Below are positions 45,492-56,496 of a stretch of DNA of 64,000 nucleotides, one piece after another. The DNA is from Kondoa malvinella (Eukaryota; Basidiomycota; Agaricostilbomycetes; Agaricostilbales; Kondoaceae). A program made the position numbers and the translations under genes. The notes beneath the pieces were generated by a model. It was not told the origin of the DNA, ran no database searches, and saw only the letters and a list, made by a program, of their open reading frames with translations. The stretch covers positions 496,001 through 560,000 of the forward strand of contig BCIM01000006.1 of assembly GCA_039545315.1 (NCBI GenBank). The letters are read 5' to 3'. Within the stretch, counting starts at the first letter, position 1, and every line of letters starts with the position of its first letter.

Positions 45492-46624
45492 CTACGCTTG
45501 AGACTTGGAGTATCGGTCGGCAGCCTCGGTGAACTATGACAGGCTTTAGCTCGTGACATAGCTCGCAAAGTTGAAATCTCACATTGATCACAGACCAGAT
45601 GGCCTCTGATTACAGGGGTCAGAGTTCTGCTATACTAAAAACGGGGGCTCAACGCACTGAGGTAGTCAGCCTTGACGTTCTGTTCACAAAGGACATCAGC
45701 ATCAGAATTGAAATGGAGCCAAAGATCATCACGAACCTTGTACTGCAAGTAGAAAGCGTGTTCCCAAATGTCAACACCAATGATGGGCTTGCCGACTGCT
45801 ATATTTCAGCTTCCTTCTTCTCTAGAGCACAGAGCTGCCTACCGGTGACTGGGTCCTGGTCCTTGGTAGTCTGGATGGAAAGCTTTCCGCCGTTAGAGAC
45901 AAGCCAGCCCCAGCCGGAACCCTGAATACCAGCGGTAGCGGCGTTGAACTTGGTCTTGAGCTCATCAAGGGAACCAAAGTCTCGGTTGATGGCGTCGCTG
46001 TATCAATATTAGCTTTACCTTGGAATGCGATAAGCGTGACACGTACGCGAGAGGACCAGACTTGAGCTTGGTCTCGTCAGAACCGGTAGGAGCCAAGTTC
46101 TTCCAGAAGAGCGAGTGGTTCTGTCAGTACAACAGCTGGTTTAGCGTCGAAAACACAGAACAACCCTGTAACTGACCAAGTGTCCACCACCGTGGAACTT
46201 CAGCGCGGCTTGGAGCTCAATCTTTTTGGCGACATCGCCGTTGGAATCGGCTGCAGCGTAGGCTTCTTCAGCAGCGTTCAAACCGTTGACGTAGCTGTAT
46301 CCCTTGTTAGAGGTTGTTCGTACTGTGGGTGGATGATACGTACACCTGGTGGTGCTTGTCGTGGTGACTATCACGATATATCAGCGTGATGCTCCGCACG
46401 GGCAAACTGTCGAGTACTCACAGATCCATGATCTCCTGAGAGATTGCTGGCTCGAGAGCCTATTCCAAACAAGATGTCAGCGTTATTCTCTCAAGCCTTG
46501 CTGACACGCAGGAAGCTGGTGCTTACATTGGAAGGGTAAGGTAGAGGTGGAAGAGTGTCTGCATGACGAAATCAGTTATCGCGCTCCAATGGCGAAGGGT
46601 GGACTGACGTTTGCCTGTGACCAT
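45492..46624 (-). CDS. Mn/Fe superoxide dismutase, probably cytosolic
   Basis: Detoxifies superoxide. Exons read [127 protein letters not shown]. The metal ligands (His of DLHHDKH, His of GHLNHS, Asp and His of DIWEH) are present. The start MVTGKHTLPP gives no mitochondrial presequence; an ATG nine codons upstream is possible but does not add one. So this is likely a cytosolic MnSOD, as in several yeasts. A 24-nt exon (46344-46367) carries HHDKHHQ. One intron has the donor GTTCGT. Stop 45492-45494. Confidence 0.92.
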
Positions 46625-46901
46625 CAGTTTGCATAAGAAGGAGACCTTCATACTGCAAGAGATGCTCACCCATAATGAAAGATACGGTTGCAGTGCAAGA
46701 CTGGTCTCCACTCCGCGAAGGTCCAGTAAGCTAGTCCGGCGATTGTCGGTGGTCTAACTCTCGCTCACGGACTACAAGAGCTACTCTACTCGGTACTAGA
46801 GCCTCTAAAGATCTATCTCTATCTGATCCGATGACCTTCGCGCGTCATCACAGCTTCCCTTCTTGCGTCTTGTTCGCACCACCACCTGTCAGCCCTTTGG
46901 C

Positions 46902-48249
46902 TCAGTTCCGGCCTCTCGTACAAGCAGATGCATGCATACCTCCAAAGAAGTTTTCCTTTTCTGCAGTCTTTGCTTTCTCTTCAGCAGACTTGACATATGC
47001 AGTGTGTCTTTGTAAAGACTTTAAATGATCAACGACGCCAGATCGGATCAGCTCGACTTTGACTGGAATTTCCAAGTCAGGTAAGAAAGTCTGCTCTGGT
47101 ATCTCTGAAGCGATGGATGATTTAGCAGAGGAAACTTGATCTGATGTCGGAGCGAATGAAGAGGTGGGTGTTAGACGGAGTTGATGGTACGAAGTGTTCT
47201 GCAAGCTGCCGTAAAAGTTGTTTGGGTTATCTGGGTCTAGTATTTGGAGTGCTGAAGTGAGTTCGGCGATGGCCTGTAGACAAAGTCAGCTTGAGCCATT
47301 TTGTCTCATCGGAAGGACGCACGATTCCGTGCGATGTGATGACAATGTGATGATTTTCGTCCTTCGACAGTAGCAGCCCTGAAAATAGATACATCAGAAG
47401 GGCACTTAAGCAGATTGCAGATTGGTTCCACTCACACGGCCGGATTACTCGGTCGACAAACTTGTTCACTCGTTTCGATACATCATTTAGCTGTGCACGT
47501 AAGCGGCGTCAATTACTAAACAGCAGGTGTCGGGAGATGACACACCGTCTCTCCTTCGGGAAAAGTGTAGTCTCTCTGTCTCAACTCATCAGCTTCACAA
47601 CATGCGATGGACGACAGACCAACCTCAAACAATATCCTCGTCTCGGCGTACTTGCCCTCATCCCAAGGTAATCCCTCAGCAGCGCCAAAGTTCTGCTCGC
47701 GAAGTAAAGGCGTAGTTTTCGGTTGCGCTAGACCTGATGCTGAAGTTGATCGTAAGACAGGCGGTTCAGAGGCTTCGTTTCCGTCAGCAGCTGTTAAGCA
47801 GGTTTAGCTAGACGTAGAAGAAGGCAGTGGATGCAGTACCTGTTTCTTCGGCTGCAAACTCGTCGGACGTGAGACCATGGTGATTATAGATCTGCACTGT
47901 ATGCTCCACCCTTGGTATAAGCATATCGCCATATAGATAAGAGCGAGAGCATACGGCCAGTCCAGTGAGCTCGAAGTAGATCGCTGCTGTACAGCGCATC
48001 AATCTTTTCTTTAGCAAAGGCCTGTCCAACGAGCTTTGCTTGATTCTGCCTATTCAATCCAATGAGCAAGACACGTCATACCAGATGAATAGTCTTACCC
48101 GTGATTGGATAGAGGAGCGTTCTTGTAACCCGCCCATATCGCTAAAAGAGCCAAAGTGAGTCATGAAATTGGCAGCAGATAACGTCGCTCTGACCTAATA
48201 AGTTGTCTATGGATTCTCCATGGCGTGTTAGGGTGACTTTGAGAGGCAT
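46902..48249 (-). CDS. Histidine phosphatase (phosphoglycerate mutase-like)
   Basis: The N-terminus MPLKVTLTRHGESIDNLL has the RHG catalytic motif of the histidine phosphatase superfamily. It is followed by IWAGYKNAPL, LVGQAFAKEKIDALYSSDLL (the SSDL block with the conserved Arg) and, near the C-terminal half, ENHHIVITSHGIV with the second catalytic His. The tail (AIAELTSALQILDPDNPNNF, SLQNTSYHQLRLTP, then about 80 polar residues) goes beyond the catalytic domain and may be disordered. This matches the small fungal PGM-like phosphatases rather than glycolytic mutase. The substrate is unknown. Confidence 0.8.
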
Positions 48250-48527
48250 CGTGAGCTGTTAAGCGGCTGTTGAGGACAAACCAGCTATGACGCTTTTTCG
48301 TGTTGTTGACTTCGAACATCCAAGCGGCGTGCGTTCAGCTAAAGGCCCGGTGCAGCCACAAGCATACGATACCCGTACACGCTGCTGGAGCACAGATTTG
48401 CCTTTTGTTGCGCGATTGATTGGAGCAGCTTGCGACGCCAGACAGGCGCTTAGTGATATACCACCCTTACGCGTCCCTCCGTCCTGTCATCATGGCTTTC
48501 GTCCCTTCTTCTCGTAGCTTGCCAGCC

Positions 48528-49599
48528 ATGGAGATGCTTGACTTGGGCGCACACTGCTCAGAAACGACTTGCAATCAGCTGGACTGTGCGTCTACCTATT
48601 CCGCCTTCATACCAGGCTCACTGTGATCTAGTTCTTCCCTTTCGATGTCCTTGCTGCTTCCTTCAATTCTGCGGATCTCATTTTCGACCGCTTGAAGGAC
48701 ACAAGTGCTCGAAATATGATCCGCAAAAGATTGACAATCGAATACCAGCTTGTCCCCTCTGCAAGCAGGGTATCGATATTGCATCTGGAGAGGATCCCAA
48801 TTTCCCAATGGACAGACATTGTATGCCCAGCTCTACTACTCCCATAGGCGAGCTGATCTTGGAGCAGTAAGCACTTCATGCGCTGTCCTGGCACCGAACG
48901 GTCTAGCAAGGAAGAAAGCCAAGCCAGCTAATTGTTGTAAAGCCTCGAGATGCAAGACAAAGATGATTCAACCTATTCGATGCCCTTCATGCAAGCTCGA
49001 TTTCTGTCCGACTCATCGAAACCCAAAAGATCATGCTTGTCCTTCTGCTACACCTGCCCAAGGTAAACCTACTCCTAGTACAAGTCTGGAAGCGGTCAGA
49101 AGAGTGAGGTTGAAAGCGGCTGAAGCGATGCAACGGACCACTTCAAGCTCGTCAGTCAAAAAGGTCGTTATCGATATATCAGATTCCTCGGATGATGAAG
49201 CACCCGCGTCAAAGCCCTTGATCAGTAACAAATCTCAACAAAGCAATAAGAGCGGCGCGAGCCAGAAGAGTAAAGCTAATCAGAAGCAAGAGAGCGATTC
49301 CGACATAGAATTCATCTCGAGTACGCCTGCTGTCAAGAAGGCCATGTCGAGGTTACCTATTAAATTGAGCGCTGAAGAGAGGGCGAAGGCAAAGAGGGTG
49401 AAAGCAGAGAGGCAGAGTGCGCTCAAGGCTTTGCATGTCAGGGCTCAGAAAGGGTGAGTTGGGGCTCGAGGTCTTTAAAGAAAAACTTTGCTGATTATGC
49501 AACAGGATACTGAGCGAGAAGGAAAAGGTGGATTATGCCACTCTCAAAGCAGTCGAGGCCAGAGAAGGGAATACGAATAATGGTTGTTACATTTTATGA
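48528..49599 (+). CDS. Double AN1-type zinc-finger protein, ZFAND2/AIRAPL-like, with CAAX box
   Basis: Starts MEMLDLGAHCSETTCNQLDF, the usual beginning of ZFAND2/Cuz1 proteins (an ATG 12 codons upstream at 48492 is possible). Finger 1: CSETTC..FRCPCC..FCGSHF..EGHKC. Finger 2: CCKASRCK..IRCPSCKLDFCPTHR..DHAC. A polar tail has an acidic SUMO-interaction-like or UIM-like patch (VVIDISDSSDDE) and DSDIEFISST, then a charged helix (LSAEERAKAKRVKAERQSAL). The protein ends GCYIL, a CAAX motif (last residue Leu favours geranylgeranylation). Animal AIRAPL, which links ubiquitin, p97 and the proteasome at the ER, also has a CAAX end. A proteostasis role is inferred. Stop 49597-49599. Confidence 0.85.
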
Positions 49600-49729
49600 A
49601 CGAGAAGGCCAAGACAAGGTGTATATAGAAACATAATACATGTATTATTTCAAACGATTGACTAAAGACTATAACAAACACCCTTTTTGCATCTATTCGA
49701 AGATCGAAAAACAACCCCAATCATCACAC

Positions 49730-52700
49730 TCAATTCACGAAATCCATGAAAGCACTTTGGTCTTCCACGTCCCTTTCTCCCAGCACGCTGTCATGCCACA
49801 ACAAGCCTTGCAACATCCTTTCTTGGATCTCGTGCTCTGCCTTTTCATTGGAGGTGTTGACAGCCGGTAGATCGCGTTGAGCTATCGCACCGTTGCGTGA
49901 CTGAGCAGCTGGCGACGAAGAGGCTGCATCTGGCGAAGGGCTGGCAACGGGCGAGCTGGAGTAGACGGTTGCAGCTGAACTTGAAGATGAAGTCGTCGCT
50001 GCAGGAGTTGGTGCACCTGCTGCTCGCACGCTGGAAGAGCTGGTTGAAGTAGGTACTGGCGAAGAACTGGCTTTGGCAGGAGCGCCCATGACAACGATTT
50101 CGCTCAGACCAATGTTGACGTTTGCGCTAGAGACTTTCGTAATGGTGAAGAGAAGCGATGTGGTGGTGACTTGGCCGTTCATGTTGACATTGGTTGCTTT
50201 TCCGGTATTGTCGAGCTGACCAACGTTGATCGAAGAGCCATCACTGAACTTGATGGTTCCTCCTTGGATATGACTATTAAGGAAATGGTCAGACAAGAAT
50301 ATAGCTCTGCACGTGGGTACGTACTCGTCGAGATTGGGTCGATCATAAAGCGCGATGGAGTTGATGATCTGAGGAGATGACCAGGTAAGTTTAAGCCAGG
50401 CGCCAGCGCCGGACCCTTGAGTGACCCATTCAGCTGCCTCATTTCTAGGATAGCCATCGATCTTGCCATCGATAGCTGACTTGGCAGGAGCGTCTCGTTC
50501 GGCTGAAGACGCAGAGGCCGTCGCTGACAGACCAATATCAGACCATTGCGATCCAGAATTGGGGTAGATTGTCGAGGCAGGTGGTTGAGCCCAAGCAGAA
50601 TCGGTACCAGTCTCTTCTGGCGCGGACGTGATCGTGGAACTACTCGAAACGCTTGAACTGGCCTTGACTGAGCTCGAGCTAGTGACTACTGAAGATGTCT
50701 TTTGAGAAGAGCTGCTGCTTGAAGCTGAAGATGAGCTGGACATCGACGAGGAACTACGGAGTATACTTGAGCTCTTTGCAGACGAGGTTGAAGAGGGAGC
50801 GGCAAACCTTGCAGCGGCCTTTACCGGTGAGGAACTAGACATTGGTACAGACGCCGAAGAGCTGATGGCACGGCTTGAAGAGGAGACGACAGTGGAAGAA
50901 GAGGACGCTGGAGCGGCACTGGCGAGCCTGCCTTGTACGATGATCTCGGCCAAACCAGCATTCGCGGTTCCATCTGACACGCCCAAGACTTTGAAGAGCA
51001 GGCTGTTGGTAGTGACCGGATTCATCTTGACTGCTGTCGCTGATCCATCGGCATTCAACGGCCCAACTTGCACAACAGAGTTGTCTGAGAAGGTCATCGA
51101 GGCAGACGTAATTTGACTACAGTACTTGTATCAGCGACAGTCTAGCAAGAACAGCGTTCGCGCTTACTCGTTAGGATTCATGCGATCGTGTAAGAGGACA
51201 CCAGTGATGATCACGTCTTCGGGCCAGTTCATGCGATACCAAGCACCCTCTTTCTGAACAGACGCCCATTCCGCGGTCCGATTTCCAGGGTAACCATCGA
51301 AATTCCCATCGATCGCACCGAAAGCCGTACTAGAGGCGTACCACGTCGACGCGGCCACTCTGGCAAGACCAGCAATGTTGTTGGCGACCGAGTTTGATGG
51401 TGATCCAGTAGGTTGTACGGCAACTGAGCTGACAACACTTGACGAAGCGACGACAGAGCTTGATGAAGCGCTGGCCAAAGTGCCAATGACCACAATTTCG
51501 GTTAGGCCAGCATTACGAGTGCTGTCGGCAACTGAAGAGACTTGGAAAACCATCCGGTTGGTCGTGATAGGAGACATTTGAATCGGTGTGGCAGCTCCGG
51601 CCAAGGCCAAAGGACCAACACGAACAACAGAGTCATCCGAAAAGGTGAGGGTGCCCGACATGATACGACTGCGATAAAGCGTCAGCTTTGCGTATATGAT
51701 AGACAGGGATAGACTCACTCGTCCGAGTTCATGCGGTCGTAGAGAATGACGGAGGTGACGATCACATCTTCCGGCCAGGTCAGACGGAGCCAAGCACCTT
51801 CTTTTTGCACAGACGTCCACTCTCCAGTTCGGTTTCCAGGGTAGCCATCAAAGTTACCATCGATCGCGCTGAATGCCGTGCTCGAGGCATACCAGGTCGA
51901 GGCAGCAACCTTTGCGAGACCAGCGATGTTGTTTCCTGACGGTACAACAGTGCTTGTCGCAGCGGCTGCTGAAGAGGACCGGCTAAGGAACGCAGCCGAA
52001 GAGGATGCGGCTGCGGAAGACGACGCGCGGGAAGCTGACACGTAAGACGATTGGATGCTTGAGAACGCAGATGACGCGGATGCCATAGTAGAAGTAGGCC
52101 TTACGGACGAGATCGCCGAAGAAGAGACCGCCAATTGAGGTGGTGGTGCAGTAGAGTCGCGACCAAAGACGGCAAATTCTGACAAGCCAACATTCCATGT
52201 GTCAGGACCAACAGAGTTGACCGTGAACGTAATGCTGGTAGTGTTGATGGGCGCAGGCATGTTGACAGGAGATGCTTGGCCGTAGTTGGCAAGGGCACCG
52301 ACAGCAAGAGTTGTGCCGTCTGAGAACTGAAGAGTACCTGAAGTGACCCATCTGAAGAGATACATCAATATCAGCATACACCTACAGGACAAAGCCAAGA
52401 GCATACTCGTTTTGATTTGGTCGATCGTACAAAGTGATACCGGTGATGAGGTAGGACTTGGGCCAGGTGAGCTTGATCCAGGCTCCAGCTCTTTCTCCAC
52501 GAGAAGACCATTCGGAAGTGCTGTTGACAGGCCCTAGCACATATATGTCAGCAGAAGTCTATGAGGTTTGAAATTCAGGCTTACATCCTTGAGTGTTGCC
52601 GTCCACGACAGCTTGTGGCAATTGACTATCAGTCCAGGACGATGCAGTGATGGTCGCAAGTCTGGCAATGTTGTCTCCAACAATGGCAGCAGGTGCAGTG

Positions 52701-53836
52701 ACATTAGCGGTCACAACGTCGCCGGTGAAGCTAAACGCGAAATGAGCCGATATTGAAAGGACAGCTTCTGGGCACTCACATATCATTTTGAGCACCATGG
52801 GTCCAGCCATAACTAGAATGGTATCCCACTCGATCGCCATTGTTAGCTTTGGTAACAGAAGGATTCTCGTTGTGCATGTAGAAAGGCTGGCGAGGTCCAG
52901 ATGCACCTTGGGGCCAGGTCGCATCGAGGCTAGGGCTTCCATTAGCGTTGTCTCCGAATGCGCTTGCAAAAATGGCTTACGCAGGCTTCTGAGGAGCTCC
53001 AATTTTCTTGGTCATCTCTTGGAAACCGGTGACAGTGCAATCAAAGCCAGTCATATAAAAGTTCTGCAGTTGACGAATCAGCTAGTATTGACAGGTTGGA
53101 GTCTGAAACATACTGCTTGACCATAGTGCGCAAGCCAGAACCAAGCGCAGACACACTTCTTGCCGGTGCAAGGAGGCATAGCAGCAGGAATGTCGAAAGT
53201 CGTATCACGGTGGTAGACACAATGCGAGTTGACAGAGAAGACGACTAGATTCTCTCTTGTCACCAAGTTGGCATCATCGACATCAGCAATGGCGAGAGCG
53301 CAACCGGAAGTGCCTTCGTAACTAGGTTCAGGTGGAGGTGGCTCGATGTCTGCGTGCCAGGGACCAGAATCGCTGGACGAGGGACAGGCGTCCATGTTAC
53401 CGTAGGCAGATGGTTCGTAGCAACATCCCCAAGGAGTCCACTGAATACAGATCAGATCAAGTCGCTTGCATAAAAGTGATACTCACAGCAAAGTGACAAG
53501 CCATAATAGTACTGATGGACTTGCCTGCTGGCAGCTCCATGAGTTCTCCTCCAGTGTTGGGAGCAGAGTGCAAGTAGCCACGGAACCACCAATCGCGTTC
53601 AGGTAGATCGATCATAGGTGCAAAAGTACTATAGTAAGCATCTTAGTATGAGATACGCGCGAGCATGATGCGAGACGTACTCATCAGGCCAGTTCATCCA
53701 TCCGTACACTAAAGACTGATGTCAGGACATAGATCAAGCCGCATATATTTGACATACTCGATGGGTGCCAAATAGTCATGTGAGCTTGCGCGGTGGTGGC
53801 CAGCACCGACACGGCTGCAAGTACGCTAGATCTCAT
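49730..53836 (-). CDS. Secreted LPMO-like (AA14-type) protein with four galactose-binding-like repeats
   Basis: Signal peptide MRSSVLAAVSVLATTAQA is followed directly by His19 (HMTIWHPSMYGWMNWPD), the N-terminal His expected for a copper histidine brace. The module continues TFAPMIDLPERDWWFRGYL, ELPAGKSISTIMACHFAW, GCALAIADVDDANLV, VFSVNSHCVYHRDTTFDIPA, CTGKKCVCAWFWLAHYGQ, FYMTGFDCTVTG, HGAQNDIF, which resembles fungal AA14-like oxidases. Four discoidin/F5-8C-like repeats follow (about 52700-52160, 51940-51480, 51390-50930, 50560-50080). Each has NIA.LA.V.AS....AIDG...GYP...EW and a GAW.[KR][LM].W...I...L[YH]DR half, then SGT[LI].FSD.S..VG. They are linked by long Ser/Ala/Thr tracts. Repeats 2 and 3 are nearly identical. 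The end is polar, without a GPI signal. Confidence 0.8.
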
Positions 53837-54219
53837 TTTGCTAGAGGTATATATCTAGCTGAAGATTCAAGCAAGGGTATTGGATGCTGAAGGGAATGAC
53901 AAAAAGGAACGAGGTGAAAGAAAGCAAGAAGAGAACAAAGAAAACTATCCATGACATCTATGCGATCAGCAAGCCGAGGCCAGCTCCTGAATTTGGGAGT
54001 AGGGGCGAGTTAAATTGCAGCGGCAGAGAGAGGGCTTGACGCATTAGGAAAAATTGACAAATGCAGAAAACGGAGGAATTCTCAGAAGAGCAGTGGGGGA
54101 CGCTACTGTGCAAGTGCTAGCACCTTAGACACAGAGCCAGGAGCCGTTGACAGACTTGCAAAGTGGCATGACATGGAGGAATTAAGATATTTCTATGGTC
54201 ACAGGCGGAGAGCGATTCA
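53837..54219. other. Divergent promoter region LPMO-like gene / ankyrin gene
   Basis: 383 nt, purine-rich near the secreted gene (GAAAGAAAGC-type tracts at about 53915-53945). No ORF or RNA gene seen. Confidence 0.4.
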
Positions 54220-55012
54220 ATGGCCAATATTTGGACTGCCGCATCCAATGGAGACATAAATAGAGTCACAGTGCGCTTATCTTTCGCCTCAGATCACACA
54301 GGATGGACTGGTGCTGACGCGAAAATGGCAGGAATTACTTGACGAAGGTGTCTCGCCTTCTGCAAAGGACGAAAATACCTACACGCCTATACACGCCGCA
54401 GCGTCATGGGGTCATACAGAAGTCTTGAGGCTGCTGTTGTCGCGCGGAGGAGACGTTAATGTCGCAGATGAGGATGGAGAGTGAGTTGACAAAAATCTCA
54501 GAAGTGGGTACGCAGTGCTGATATCGCTACGACAGGACTGCTCTATTCGTCGTGGAGGATGTGGATATGGCAAAGCTTATGATTGAGCTGGGAGCCAATG
54601 CTTCACACCGGAATGGCGAAGATGAGACAGTCAGTCAAATACGTTTGCACACACAGCTGCAGCACTAAGCTGCTATCCTCTGCAGGCTGCACAGCGACAT
54701 TTAGAAGAGAATCCTGCCATCTCAGCGTACCTTGCCTCAATAAGCAACGAGGAGATTGACCTGCCTTCAGCCGAGGATCAGCAAGACATGGATCTTGACC
54801 GAAGTGTGGACCAATCCTCTTCGGCGCTCATGACTCAGGTGCAAGACATTATGCTTCAGTCAGAAAGAGACGGTACAGACCCAGAGCCGGCTTTGCGCGA
54901 GATTGTGACTAGCGTGGTTACTGGGGCAGCGCAGGAGGGTCAAGCGATTGGCGCAGACAGTCTGGATGCAGAAAGCAATACAAGGCCAAGACCGCCTGTT
55001 GCAGAACGATAA
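54220..55012 (+). CDS. Small ankyrin-repeat protein
   Basis: Begins MANIWTAASNGDINRVTELL, then repeats DEGVSPSAKDENTYTPIHAA, ASWGHTEVLRLLLSRGGDVN, VADEDGDTALFVVEDVDMAK, LMIELGANASHRNGEDETAA. An acidic C-terminus follows (EEIDLPSAEDQQDMDLDRSV, MLQSERDGTDPEPALREIV). This resembles the short fungal ankyrin proteins of the yeast YCR051W type, whose function is unknown. Three introns (about 51-62 nt). The stop at 55010-55012 lies 6 nt from the stop of the convergent neighbour. Confidence 0.85.
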
Positions 55013-55018
55013 TGCAAA

Positions 55019-56207
55019 TTACATCTGGCGCAAAGCTGGCGTCAATGCCATATCCCTATGTCGCAAGCCATCAAACACCGGCTCCATCATTCCCAGCTGC
55101 GCTTTCCGGAATGCCGACAAGGATTGCCTGAACGCAAACTGCTGCTCCCAATACAATCTTCTCTCTTCTCTTCGCTTCGACTTGGCCTTCAGATGATACT
55201 TCCACAAGGTCCACACCAGCGTTCCCATCCCTGCCAGTATACACAGTACAGTTACAATGTATATTCCTGCACCAAGGCTCCTCGGTGTTTCTGGCGGAGC
55301 GACACATTTCTCATCTTTACCGCAATTCTGGGACTGGCATTGGGCGTTCGTCTCGCAAACGGCTTCGTTTGGAAAGGTGTAAGCGCAATGAAGGGTGACG
55401 GCGTTGCAGTATAGATTAGGTGCTTGGCAATTGGATCGAGTGACAATGTCGCTGAATTCTGAACCGTTGGGCAAGAAACCGGAATAGGCGATGTTCTCCA
55501 TCACACAGGGCTGTAATGCATTGTCAGCTTTATAGTTCGCGCTGGCATCCTACTACTTACTTGATCGAATTGAACATTCGTCCACATGCATTGATAGTTG
55601 AGACAGATGGCCCCATTGTAGTCTGACGGGTCAAAGCCATTTCCTGTGCTAACAGCCAGGTCGACGGGCGGAGATACGCATTGATCTAGAGGATCATTAA
55701 AACGAGCCCTTGGCCAAGCCGGAAGACTCACCATCACGACCGAATTGGCAAGCGCCCGCCAAAGGCACTAGCGGCCTGCATGCATCTCCTTCATCTGGAC
55801 AGGCCTGACCAGTCGGACACATGGGCGGAACCGTATCTCCTGGTTTGTAGCTTTCGCTTTGTCAGTCGATATCTCAAGCCACTATTTAGCGCTCACCCGA
55901 AAGGAAACTCATCCCGCCTGCATCCTCTTCGCTGACAGGTGAAACCAGGTGCAGGAGGTGAGCTATCCCTTTTGGTAAAGATATCGATCAATCCTGGCGT
56001 TTCTTCGGGTGCATCTTCAGGTTGAACGACTCCGCCTGGAATGACATTGGGTGTTGTTGAATTCGAGCAAAACTCTGTGACTTCGCAATCGGACTGGAAA
56101 TGATGGGTAGATGGATCTAGTCGGTTATTCGATGTTGAGCATGGAGTTCCAATGATTGCATGCGTAGACGAAATCAAAAGGGATAAGAAAGGCACAAGAT
56201 GAAGCAT
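55019..56207 (-). CDS. Cysteine-rich single-pass membrane protein
   Basis: Not recognised at family level. Signal peptide MLHLVPF-LSLLISSTHA (start 56207), then a Cys-rich ectodomain: CSTSNNRL, CEVTEFCSN, CQRRGCRRDEFPFG, MCPTGQACPDEGDACRPL, GACQFGRDDQC, ICLNYQCMW, SNCQAPNLYCN, CAYTFPNEAVCETNAQCQSQ, NCGKDEKC. One transmembrane helix (GIYIVTVLCILAGMGTLVWTL) precedes a basic cytoplasmic tail (KAKSKRREERRLYWEQQFAF). Regular Cys spacing suggests EGF-like or dickkopf-like disulfide modules. Type I topology. It could be a surface sensor or adhesin; no evidence for either. Convergent with the ankyrin gene. Confidence 0.75.
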
Positions 56208-56496
56208 AGCTGGTTGGAATGCAAAATTCAGAAAGAAAGAGTGAATAGACATTCCTATCATGGACGGGATGTCAGTCCAAACTTGAATCAAAACAGACGA
56301 TAGCGAAGGGAACAATAAGTGATGGGGAACAATTTCACATTCCACTTTCATTCTTCCTGAGTAAGTCAGCGATACCCTAAATGTAATTGTGAGCATACGC
56401 AGGGCAGGCATTGGGCCAACTCACCTGCCTTCGAATTCCGCTTCCGCTTCTACTCCTTCCTCAGTGGGGTTCAATCAAGCCCTTGGCCAACTTTCC

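Noticed and set aside
48821..48847. A 27-nt GT-AG segment (GTATGC...CATAG) in the AN1 gene that could be a tiny intron
   Set aside because: It is shorter than every convincing intron in the window, is divisible by three without a stop, and the reading frame is the same with or without it.
50865..51116. Glu/Ala-rich frames opposite the LPMO-like gene
   Set aside because: Antisense of Ser-rich linkers always yields such frames; no independent support.
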